From contig JAURHZ010000003.1 of assembly GCA_030833025.1 (NCBI GenBank), forward strand, positions 1-29,341: a stretch of DNA of 29,341 bases. Direction: 5' to 3'. Positions 1 to 6,306 of the stretch are shown one piece after another (the stretch's first letter is position 1; the number at the start of each line of letters is the position of its first letter). The notes beneath the pieces are model-generated. The model was not told the origin of the DNA, made no database searches, and worked only from the letters and a program-made list of their open reading frames with translations. The translations under genes were made by a program, and so were the position numbers. The DNA is from Armatimonadota bacterium. Lineage in GTDB: Bacteria; Armatimonadota; Armatimonadia; Armatimonadales; Armatimonadaceae.

Positions 1-303
1 TGCACTTGCTCTCAGATAGAGTTTTTCCAATTTGTAATAATTGTGCAAGGAAAATTCATCGTTATCGGATGACACGTGGCCAACCGCATATCCAACAAGT
101 CCACTTTCACCACGCACGACGAAAACATCAGTTTTTGGACAATCGATGCATTGCGTTACGATCTGCCGCCCGTGGCCAACAGCAAGATGCTGTTGCAAAT
201 GTGTATCATCGACAATCCCCGTCCAAGTCTCGATAAATGTCGATTCAACAAGTCCTTCAAGCACTTGAAAATCTTCCACTCGGGCGCGTTCGATAACCCA
301 CAT
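1..303 (-). CDS. GNAT-family N-acetyltransferase, 3' end cut by window edge
   Basis: Reading the minus strand from 303 gives an open frame to the window edge (101 codons, no stop). It begins with MWVIERARVEDFQVLEGLVE and reaches KLEKLYLRAS near the edge. The opening pattern (a beta strand, R-x-E-D, then a Leu-rich helix) and the E-K-L-Y-L strand are what GNAT acetyltransferases show before the acetyl-CoA loop, which lies outside the window. The protein would transfer an acetyl group from acetyl-CoA to an amine, substrate unknown. The ATG follows the TAA of the upstream Omp85 gene with no gap, so translation is probably coupled. An AGGAC stretch about 13 nt upstream is a poor ribosome site. 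Family call from fold pattern only. Confidence 0.75.
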   Translation of the reverse strand, partial: MWVIERARVEDFQVLEGLVESTFIETWTGIVDDTHLQQHLAVGHGRQIVTQCIDCPKTDVFVVRGESGLVGYAVGHVSSDNDEFSLHNYYKLEKLYLRASA

Positions 304-1794
304 TTAGAAATTCTGTCCTAGTGAAACATAGGTTTGCAAGCGACGCCCCACGGCAAAGTCCAAGCGAATTGGGCCAAACGGTGTAGCAAATCTCAGTCCA
401 GCACCAACGCCGGTCTTCAGATCTTTTCCACTAATCGACGTACCTGTAGATGCACCACCGTAATCAACAAAAAATGCACCTGTAACACTGTCTGATACAG
501 GAACACGTAGCTCGGCCGTTTGTAGGAACATCGATGCCCCTCGCAAAGAGTAGAGGTCGTACCCTCGCATCAGGTCAAAACCGCCGAGATAAAACTGCTC
601 CGTTAGCGGAACGATGCCAGATGTCACTCCGAGCATTGTCCTTGATGCAAGCGTAAGCCCTTGTTTCTGTGTGGGTGATGAAGGTGATAGGCGATGGTAA
701 CTCCTAAAGTCCAATTCGGATTTAGAGAATGACGTTGTTCCTCCAAGGAATGACGATGCACTTTCCGTCGAAAGCCGCCAATTTGTACCGGACTGCGGGT
801 TTACGGAATTGTCTCGCGAGTCATCCCCTACTTGAAATCGTACGGCGCTGACTATTCCAACACTCGCCGCGAGCTCTGCGGCCCCTGCTCCTAGTGTCGC
901 TGGGGCGGCGGCCATACTGACATCGTCATGCCTGTAACCAAACCAGACTTCGCTTCTACCAAAGCGACGTCCAAGTCGAACATTTCCGCCTTTACGTTGC
1001 TCATAGTTACGAAGCGTCTCGACATTACTAGAAAAGGTCGGCAAGAAAAGAGTGTTTTGGTCGTAGAGAGAAACATCAAAGCCGCTTGACTTAGCATTGG
1101 CAACCGGATGTTGCAGACTAACGGAGAACGCTTGCCGCGCGGGTTGCTGAACAAAATTCCCGAATGCATCGAGTGTAAGGTAAGACCAACGCTGCCAGTT
1201 TAGTTGTGCCTGATTTAACGAACCAAACAAGTTGTTCTCAGTCAACGAAACGAATCCAGTAAAACCAGTGAAGTCACCATAACCAACGGTCGCAGCTACA
1301 TTACCGGTTTGCGTATCCTTTAGCGTAACCTTTACATCGACCGTTCCCAGTTCAGTGATTGCTGCATCGTCACCAATGATGGGTGCAATTTGAACATCTG
1401 CAAACGCACCAAGGCGAGCTAGTCTTGCTCGATCCCGTTGGCTGGTAGGTAAGTGATAAGCATTTCCAACCTGAAGATCAAGAAACCGAGTTACTTGGGC
1501 AAGGTTAGATTTCTTACTGCCCGTAACAATAATTTTCCGAATGCGACCTTCAGCGACTTTGACAACCCAGGTATCCCCTTGCTTTTCAATATCCGTCACC
1601 ACCGCCAGCGGATATCCCTCAGCCTTGTACACACTTTGAATCGCCGAGACGACAGATTGAGTAGATACTGATTCGAGTCGTTTCAGTATCGTTGTCAGCT
1701 GGGACAACGGAATAACTTTGACACCACGGATGTCGAAGTTATCTACCTGTGACGCAATCTGAACATAATGTGGCAGGGGCACTAGTAAAGGCAT
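304..1794 (-). CDS. Omp85/BamA-TpsB-like outer-membrane protein without signal peptide
   Basis: This 496-residue protein has an N-terminal POTRA-like region (about 15-165; note EGRIRKIIVTG near 80-90 and RDRARLARLGAFADVQI near 120-135) and a C-terminal 16-strand-type barrel. Barrel hallmarks are visible: the loop-6 RGY in LGGFDLMRGYDLYSLRG, the near-terminal TPFGPIRLDFAVG, and a terminal phenylalanine as used by the BAM insertion signal. Such proteins insert or secrete proteins across the outer membrane, so the cell is diderm. Odd: the start MPLLVPLPHYVQIASQ is not a signal peptide, and a TAA codon sits directly before the ATG in frame, so no longer start exists. The gene begins 14 nt after a strong terminator. 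A GAGG ribosome site lies 7 nt before the ATG. It may be 5'-truncated, or may use a later start. Confidence 0.82.
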   Translation of the reverse strand: MPLLVPLPHYVQIASQVDNFDIRGVKVIPLSQLTTILKRLESVSTQSVVSAIQSVYKAEGYPLAVVTDIEKQGDTWVVKVAEGRIRKIIVTGSKKSNLAQVTRFLDLQVGNAYHLPTSQRDRARLARLGAFADVQIAPIIGDDAAITELGTVDVKVTLKDTQTGNVAATVGYGDFTGFTGFVSLTENNLFGSLNQAQLNWQRWSYLTLDAFGNFVQQPARQAFSVSLQHPVANAKSSGFDVSLYDQNTLFLPTFSSNVETLRNYEQRKGGNVRLGRRFGRSEVWFGYRHDDVSMAAAPATLGAGAAELAASVGIVSAVRFQVGDDSRDNSVNPQSGTNWRLSTESASSFLGGTTSFSKSELDFRSYHRLSPSSPTQKQGLTLASRTMLGVTSGIVPLTEQFYLGGFDLMRGYDLYSLRGASMFLQTAELRVPVSDSVTGAFFVDYGGASTGTSISGKDLKTGVGAGLRFATPFGPIRLDFAVGRRLQTYVSLGQNF

Positions 1795-1804
1795 TTATAA
1801 ACCT

Positions 1805-1848
1805 CGTAAACAAAACAAGCGTGGCCCCCCTGCGGGGACCACGCTTGT
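1805..1848 (-). terminator. Intrinsic terminator of the tat-secG operon
   Basis: On the minus strand a 15-bp stem (arms 1839-1848 plus inner G run, and 1815-1824 plus inner C run) closes a 4-nt loop and is followed by TTTTGTTT. The single C:A mismatch seen on the plus strand becomes a G-U pair in the minus-strand RNA, which confirms orientation. It sits 18 nt after the secG stop and only about 14 nt before the Omp85 start codon. Confidence 0.9.
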
Positions 1849-1866
1849 CAACACCAATCCCGTACG

Positions 1867-2103
1867 TTAGCGATTGACTGCTCCAACCAGAAAAGCCGTA
1901 GCAATCCAAGCAATCGCAATAATGCGTGTGTAGTTGGACATGATGTCATCAAATCCCGCTTTACCACGGAATGATCCACCAGGTGTATTCTGAACTCCCG
2001 AGCCAAACCCTTCGCTCTTTGGGTTTTGAACTACAACCACAAAGATCAAAGCAATCGACAAGAGAAACAATACAATCGTCAATAACGCTACGAGAATCGA
2101 CAT
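1867..2103 (-). CDS. secG: Preprotein translocase subunit SecG
   Basis: The 78-residue product matches SecG in length and plan: a first membrane helix (about 4-25) ending in VVVVQNPKSEGFGSG, a glycine-rich linker with FRGKAGFDDIMSNYTRI, and a second helix (about 58-75). SecG is the small third subunit of SecYEG and assists SecA-driven export across the inner membrane. The gene lies 2 nt after tatA and ends just before a strong terminator, so it is the last gene of a tatB-like > tatA > secG transcription unit, a compact export cluster. Confidence 0.93.
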   Translation of the reverse strand: MSILVALLTIVLFLLSIALIFVVVVQNPKSEGFGSGVQNTPGGSFRGKAGFDDIMSNYTRIIAIAWIATAFLVGAVNR

Positions 2104-2105
2104 AA

Positions 2106-2294
2106 CTAGCTGCCGTCTCCGTCGGACTTCTTGTCTTCAGGCTTCTCTTCGTCGATAACTGACTTCTTGAACTCACGAATACCTTCGCCAAGTCCCTTTG
2201 CCAGCTGGGGAATCTTTGTACCGCCAAACAGAACCAAGAAGACAACCGCAGCGATTGCCCAACCTTCCCATCCTGTCCAATATGCTACTGTCAT
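2106..2294 (-). CDS. tatA: Sec-independent protein translocase TatA
   Basis: This 62-residue protein has a short N-terminal membrane helix, then FGGTKIPQLAKGLGEGIREFKK, the FG hinge and amphipathic helix typical of TatA, and an acidic/lysine-rich tail. TatA oligomers form the pore through which folded twin-arginine substrates pass. I place the start at the ATG at 2294 because a GGAGG lies 9 nt upstream. A GTG 18 nt earlier in frame overlaps that ribosome site and is unlikely. It lies between the tatB-like gene and secG. No tatC is visible in the window. Confidence 0.9.
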   Translation of the reverse strand: MTVAYWTGWEGWAIAAVVFLVLFGGTKIPQLAKGLGEGIREFKKSVIDEEKPEDKKSDGDGS

Positions 2295-2327
2295 TACCGT
2301 AATCCTCCGCACTTACGTGCTGTACTA

Positions 2328-2966
2328 CTATGCTACCTCATCCGATGTCGAGTCCGCCCGACCTTCGGTTGCGATTGCGGGTGAATGTTCTACGTCCACC
2401 GCCTCAACATCACTTGCAAAAGCGTCACCAGCATCCACGAACGTATCCGTAGCAGGTGCTTCCTCAACGCTTACAACTTCGACCACAGACGCGGATGCAT
2501 CCACTGGCTGAGCCTCAGCTACCTCACCCATGTCTGAACCATCGGTAACCACATCCAATGCGACGACCTCAGACTCTTCTCCAGAGTCATCCGCAATTAA
2601 CGTGCCATCCTCGGCATATGCATTACCCGTTATCTCAAGGGTTTTGGATGGAGGAGCGGGTTCAAGCTGTAGCTCGCTATCGTGGCCATACGCATGCGTA
2701 TCACTCAAGCCATACTGGTCCATGGGTTCTTGATACGTTGATGAATCCGTATAGTTTGAATACGAGCCATAGTTGTAATTCGTATCCATCGAAATGTGCT
2801 GGTCAAGATCAAGTGCCTTCGTCATATCGCCTGACATTTTCTTGAGCTCGCGCATCGCCTGACCGATTTGACGTCCAATATCAGGGAGCTTCTGCGGTCC
2901 GAAAACCAGCAGCGCGATGACCATCACGATGATCAGTGTCTGTGTACCAATAAAGCCTAAAACCAT
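2328..2966 (-). CDS. TatA/TatB-family protein with long acidic C-terminal tail
   Basis: Starting at the ATG at 2966 gives 212 residues: a membrane helix (about 2-20), the hinge FGPQKLPDIGRQIGQ, an amphipathic helix with MRELKKMSGDM, then a long low-complexity tail rich in Asp, Glu, Ser, Tyr and Val. The FGP-x-x-LP hinge and the long tail suggest the TatB role (receptor with TatC), but TatA and TatB cannot be separated safely by eye. An open frame continues upstream to 3155, but that part is antisense to tRNA-Leu and to its promoter and is not convincing protein. No strong ribosome site precedes 2966 (only GAG). It is the first gene of the tat-secG unit. Confidence 0.83.
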   Translation of the reverse strand: MVLGFIGTQTLIIVMVIALLVFGPQKLPDIGRQIGQAMRELKKMSGDMTKALDLDQHISMDTNYNYGSYSNYTDSSTYQEPMDQYGLSDTHAYGHDSELQLEPAPPSKTLEITGNAYAEDGTLIADDSGEESEVVALDVVTDGSDMGEVAEAQPVDASASVVEVVSVEEAPATDTFVDAGDAFASDVEAVDVEHSPAIATEGRADSTSDEVA

Positions 2967-3031
2967 AATTGTTAACTCGAATACGCATATTATCGTGGAA
3001 TCGTTCCCACAAGCCATCCATGATTGTCGGC

Positions 3032-3060
3032 TTGACACTCCAGAAGAAGTATAGTAATAT
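3032..3060 (+). promoter_or_regulatory. Promoter of tRNA-Leu
   Basis: A perfect TTGACA (3032-3037) is followed after 17 nt by TAATAT (3055-3060). The expected start point is about 7 nt before the mature tRNA 5' end at 3074. It lies in the short divergent gap between the tat operon and the tRNA. Confidence 0.7.
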
Positions 3061-3073
3061 CCACTCGCTATCA

Positions 3074-3154
3074 GCCCAGATGGTGAAATGGTAGACACGC
3101 TGGTTTCAGGTACCAGTGCCGAAAGGCGTGCGAGTTCGACTCTCGCTTTGGGCA
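3074..3154 (+). tRNA. tRNA-Leu (anticodon CAG)
   Basis: The cloverleaf is complete. Acceptor arm 3074-3080 pairs with 3147-3153 (one G-U), with discriminator A at 3154. The D arm contains GGTAGA. The anticodon stem CTGGT/ACCAG encloses the loop TTCAGGT with anticodon CAG at 3107-3109. A long variable arm (GCC-GAAA-GGC) marks a class II tRNA. The T arm is GCGAG-TTCGACT-CTCGC. It decodes CUG. The 3' CCA is not encoded. The stop codon of the opposing gene begins at the very next base. Confidence 0.97.
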
Positions 3155-4921
3155 CTAACGGCGTCGATTTCGACGCCGTTTTTTCGTTTTTGTAGCCGGT
3201 TCTACTTCACTATCCTGTTGCACTGCAGTAGATGACTTGGCTTCATCGAATGCCTTCTGAGTATCAGCATCCAATGCCAGTCCCAGCTCACCCTGAATGA
3301 CCAATGCATGAGGGACTTCGCGGCTTGGCAACGATTCACTTGAATGCCCAGTAGCCATAATCTTACCGTTATAAACCACCGATGTACTGAAGCCACTATC
3401 CATAAGAAAAGCTTCCTGTAAACCAGCTGCCGCGGCACCACGAGCCATTGCAGACGTGGTAATCACGTTTTGCGTAGCACCATAAACCAATGTCCCATCG
3501 GCTTTCCAACCAAAAAATGCGCGTTTACGAGGATCATTGAAATCGCTGGCTGCTGCAGTTGAAATCTCACTTCGAGACCGTGCCACCCCCTCATGTACAA
3601 TCCATGCTCCTGCTAGGAAACAATCGGTAAATTCTGGATGAAGCTGACGAACACCCTCTTCAGTATTCAAGGCTTCAGCGCTAAACGGAGCCACAGAAAT
3701 TTGCTTTCCATTCCACGCAATCAAAGGACGCCCAACAAGTTTTTCTAAACGCCTGGCATCCCGATCGTCGAAGAACTTACCTTCATTCTGAGATCTGAAT
3801 GGACCGATCATGGCATTGTCCGTTCCGCGGAGTGCCGCATTTACAAAGAAGGTCCCATTCATGCCTGCCTTACCGCCATGCTTTTCGACATACGCACCGA
3901 CGGACTTACGGCCTCCATCTGGATCACGAACCGACATCGGGATACCACCGGACACAAACACCAATGAGATATCGTCAAACTCTCCTGAAGTCAGCGCGAT
4001 TGGTGCATCGTTTATATCCGTTGTGATAACCGCAGCCGGAACATTTTTTGCCTGCGATAGCGATTCCTCAAAAGCCTGTTTGTATTTTGTTTGAATCGTT
4101 CTCTGAATCTCAAGGACACCTGGTGATTCCTCTGCAGGACCATTCTTCATTGTGAAGGCCATTGTGTACCCTGCAGATTTTGTCAGCGCGATAGTCTTTG
4201 CATCGGCACTGCCGACAGGATAAGCAAGAAACGGCACCGGGTGCCCAAGCTGGTCCTCCAGCAACGCTTTCGATTTGGTAAGCTCGCGTTCCTGAACGTC
4301 TTCAGGAAGAGATTTAAGGTCGCCAGGATGTGAACAAGTGTGCCCACCAATCTCAACCAAACCTGTTGCATCGAGTTCTTTGAGCTGATCCCAAGTCATC
4401 TTCGGATGACTACCGGACGTACTGCCTACAAAATCGGTGTGAACAAACATGCCACTCGGAATGTTTTTCGCCTTAAGGATCGGCCAAGCATTCTCATAAA
4501 ATCCTAAATAGTTGTCATCAAACGTTAGAACAACAGAGCGTTCTGGAACCTGTTTTCCTGTAACCAAATGCTCGTGGAGCTCTCTCAATGACAAATAATG
4601 TGCTCCCTGTTCTTCAAAGTAATCCAGAATCTCGTTGAATTCAGCCACGGTCGAATCGAAATAAACGCCACCCTTACCCCGTGATGTAACAACATCATGA
4701 AACATTAGCACTGTCACTCTAGATGACAACGCGTGCGGATGTAAGGGTGCGAACGCTGTGGCATCGTAAACAGGCTCAGGGGCAAGCACTGTAGCGGGAG
4801 GCGCAACCGCGGCGACAGTACTATCTGGCTTTTTGGGCACATTAGGCTTGCTCACGCAGCCAGATAACGACGTCACAATTGCAACTATAAACGCTAAATC
4901 TTTGATGGAGAATCTATGCAC
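3155..4921 (-). CDS. Lipoprotein: polysaccharide deacetylase domain fused to phosphodiester glycosidase-like domain
   Basis: The 588-residue product opens with a signal sequence and lipobox LSGC (19-22), so it is probably a lipoprotein. Residues about 65-290 form a NodB-type polysaccharide deacetylase: FHD near 73-75, TFDD at 132-135 (catalytic and metal Asp) and HTCSH at 193-197 (metal His pair). Residues about 300-555 resemble the NAGPA/phosphodiester glycosidase family: GMNGTFF, RAFFGWKADGTLVYGA, FLMDSGFSTSVVYNG. It probably trims acetylated surface glycan or peptidoglycan outside the inner membrane. The start is a GTG without a clear ribosome site, 18 nt after the prepilin stop, so it may depend on the same TPP-controlled transcript. 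The C-terminus (KTKKRRRNRRR) is encoded by the tRNA-Leu terminator. Confidence 0.87.
   Translation of the reverse strand: MHRFSIKDLAFIVAIVTSLSGCVSKPNVPKKPDSTVAAVAPPATVLAPEPVYDATAFAPLHPHALSSRVTVLMFHDVVTSRGKGGVYFDSTVAEFNEILDYFEEQGAHYLSLRELHEHLVTGKQVPERSVVLTFDDNYLGFYENAWPILKAKNIPSGMFVHTDFVGSTSGSHPKMTWDQLKELDATGLVEIGGHTCSHPGDLKSLPEDVQERELTKSKALLEDQLGHPVPFLAYPVGSADAKTIALTKSAGYTMAFTMKNGPAEESPGVLEIQRTIQTKYKQAFEESLSQAKNVPAAVITTDINDAPIALTSGEFDDISLVFVSGGIPMSVRDPDGGRKSVGAYVEKHGGKAGMNGTFFVNAALRGTDNAMIGPFRSQNEGKFFDDRDARRLEKLVGRPLIAWNGKQISVAPFSAEALNTEEGVRQLHPEFTDCFLAGAWIVHEGVARSRSEISTAAASDFNDPRKRAFFGWKADGTLVYGATQNVITTSAMARGAAAAGLQEAFLMDSGFSTSVVYNGKIMATGHSSESLPSREVPHALVIQGELGLALDADTQKAFDEAKSSTAVQQDSEVEPATKTKKRRRNRRR
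3157..3190 (+). terminator. Intrinsic terminator of tRNA-Leu, inside the opposing coding sequence
   Basis: A perfect 10-bp stem (3157-3166 with 3171-3180) and a 4-nt loop ATTT are followed by a T-rich run. It begins 3 nt after the tRNA. The same bases encode the last residues (Lys/Arg run) of the minus-strand lipoprotein at 3155-4921. Confidence 0.9.
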
Positions 4922-4939
4922 ATCGCCAGTTTATGCCAA

Positions 4940-5695
4940 TTAGTCGCAGCTCCAACCAGAAATCGAGAACTTTTTCGTTGCTTCCGGATTGCACAGTGTC
5001 TCATCAAACTGACCGGATGCAACTAGAAACTTTGCATGTCCATCCGCAAAGATTATCGTTCCGCCCTGTGCGTGCCATTGCTTGTAGTAATAAGGGTAAT
5101 ACTCATATTTAGTACCATCCCTATCAAATGGAGGTGCAAACCAAGGCAACATTTCGTCACGCATAATCCGGGTCGATGCAGGTTCAACAAATTGGGCAAG
5201 AGTCACCACTGAATTCCGTGTCTCGACGATGTTGTTTTGTACGCTAAATCCAGCAACCGTACTGAAGGTACACCGCGTAAAGCGATAACTTGATCCGTAG
5301 CAATCCCAATAAGAGCGCCCCTTCCCAGGTACATCAGAGCACCCTCCGTACTCCACATTGGATGGGTATTCAGATGGGACCGGTCCGCCTTGGTCATCTG
5401 GACACTTGAACACCCCAGCACTCTTTACGTATGGAAATAGTGAAACTTCGATACCGAGGTGCCCGGGTACATTTGCCGGTGGCTGCGTATTGTACGCGTG
5501 GAAAATCGGCATCCCTTCGTCGTAATCCTGCGCGTACATCATCACTGACATCCCAATCTGTCGCGCATTTGAAACACAGGATGTCTGCCTAGCTTTTGCT
5601 CGCGCTTGAGCAAAGACAGGAAAAAGAATCGCCGCAAGGATTGCAATAATCGCAATGACGACAAGCAGCTCAATCAGCGTAAAGGCACGTTTCAT
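4940..5695 (-). CDS. DUF1559-type prepilin-like protein with H-X9-DG motif
   Basis: From the ATG at 5695 the protein has 251 residues. It begins MKRAFTLIELLVVIAIIAIL, a class III prepilin signal with cleavage expected before F5 (Ala replaces the usual Gly at -1) and Glu at mature position 5. It continues with FPVFAQAR and a QDYDE stretch, then a Cys-containing globular part, and ends with WHAQGGTIIFADGHAKFL, the H-X9-DG signature of DUF1559. Such proteins are processed by prepilin peptidase and probably form surface or pseudopilus structures. Function is not established. The ribosome site GGGAGG lies 4 nt before the ATG. Ten upstream in-frame codons are ignored because they overlap it. A TPP riboswitch lies directly upstream, which is unusual for this family. 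Confidence 0.9.
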   Translation of the reverse strand: MKRAFTLIELLVVIAIIAILAAILFPVFAQARAKARQTSCVSNARQIGMSVMMYAQDYDEGMPIFHAYNTQPPANVPGHLGIEVSLFPYVKSAGVFKCPDDQGGPVPSEYPSNVEYGGCSDVPGKGRSYWDCYGSSYRFTRCTFSTVAGFSVQNNIVETRNSVVTLAQFVEPASTRIMRDEMLPWFAPPFDRDGTKYEYYPYYYKQWHAQGGTIIFADGHAKFLVASGQFDETLCNPEATKKFSISGWSCD

Positions 5696-5700
5696 GTTTC

Positions 5701-5719
5701 CTCCCGCCGACGGCAGGAG
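5701..5719 (-). promoter_or_regulatory. Ribosome-site-sequestering hairpin (riboswitch expression platform)
   Basis: In the minus-strand RNA CUCCUGCC (5712-5719) pairs with GGCGGGAG (5701-5708) over 8 bp (one G-U) with a 3-nt loop. The second arm contains the Shine-Dalgarno sequence of the prepilin gene. The first arm can also pair with GGCGGAG inside the aptamer (5748-5754), so the two pairings exclude each other. Predicted logic: TPP folds the aptamer, frees the anti-SD arm and blocks translation. Confidence 0.6.
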
Positions 5720-5740
5720 ACACAAAGCCAGTGTGGCCAG

Positions 5741-5826
5741 CGCTTCCCTCCGCCGGTATTAACCGGATCAGGTATTTGGGGTCGGTACAAGTCCCTCTCA
5801 GCACCGTAACAGGTGCTCCCCCAGCG
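5741..5826 (-). promoter_or_regulatory. TPP riboswitch (THI element) aptamer
   Basis: The minus-strand RNA shows the full consensus in order: P1 (CGCU with AGCG), GGGGGAGC, a P3 hairpin (GCACC/GGUGC), the invariant CUGAGAGGG that binds the pyrimidine, ACCCC closing P2, then CCUGAUCCGGUUAAUACCGG and CGGAGGGAAGCG, which matches the P4-P5 pyrophosphate-binding half. All conserved blocks seen in the E. coli thiM aptamer are present. The next gene, 45 nt downstream, is a prepilin, not a thiamin gene. Confidence 0.95.
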
Positions 5827-5854
5827 TTTATCGTTGTACCACTTTTGGTTTCAA
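5827..5854 (-). promoter_or_regulatory. Possible promoter of the TPP-controlled transcript
   Basis: On the minus strand TTGAAA (5849-5854) is followed after 16 nt by GATAAA (5827-5832). Transcription would begin at or just inside P1 of the riboswitch, which fits a riboswitch leader but leaves the aptamer's 5' end tight. The match is moderate. Confidence 0.35.
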
Positions 5855-5907
5855 AAATGATCTCAACGCAAGAGACCAATGTAAAACGTATTGTTACGAA
5901 CGTCGCA

Positions 5908-6234
5908 CTATGTAGAAAAACAAACTACGGCCATCGAGCAATATATAACTGTTTCTAGACCTGATGCGCTCTCATAGAGCGTCATACGAATTTCATCGCC
6001 AACCTTTTCTGGCGAAGCCTCAAAGATGTCGAAACCAACACCAAGATTGCCCTCTATTCTGGGATTTTCGAAAACGAGGCAGATTCGTTGTACGGATTGT
6101 GTATTCGAATCCCAAAACCGACATCTACAAGACACTTTCGTCAATCTGTCTGAAAGCTTAGCTGTTATAATTCGCTCAACAACTTTGTCGTGGAGTGTAT
6201 TCCGTCTCAAGTACTCGAAGATGTCAACTTCCAT
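5908..6234 (-). CDS. Hypothetical protein, about 108 residues
   Basis: I do not recognise this protein. From the ATG at 6234 it reads MEVDIFEYLRRNTLHDKVVE and ends shortly after an ETVIYCSMAVVCF segment. The frame is open further to a TTG at 6297, 9 nt after the sulfatase stop, and neither start has a good ribosome site. The amphipathic pattern, a tryptophan and aromatic spread, and a composition like neighbouring proteins suggest it is translated. It contains several Cys (CRCRFWD) and a charged central part. Position makes it the last gene of the phr-pilT-sulfatase run. It could be a decayed fragment. Confidence 0.45.
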   Translation of the reverse strand: MEVDIFEYLRRNTLHDKVVERIITAKLSDRLTKVSCRCRFWDSNTQSVQRICLVFENPRIEGNLGVGFDIFEASPEKVGDEIRMTLYESASGLETVIYCSMAVVCFST

Positions 6235-6306
6235 ACGACGTACGTTCACTGCAAAGTAGGCATAAGCAACAGGTGGAAAAGCGCATAGATTGGGCAATCA
6301 CTGCAC

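Noticed and set aside
2131..2845. Plus-strand open frames opposite the tatB-like gene
   Set aside because: They are low-complexity mirror frames of the acidic tail of a well-supported minus-strand gene.
2989..3012. GTGGGAACGATTCCAC imperfect palindrome before the tat operon as a LexA-type operator
   Set aside because: It matches no operator consensus I know well enough, and a single copy gives no support.
2967..3155. N-terminal extension of the tatB-like protein (63 codons)
   Set aside because: It is the antisense of tRNA-Leu and its promoter; the real protein begins at the membrane helix at 2966.
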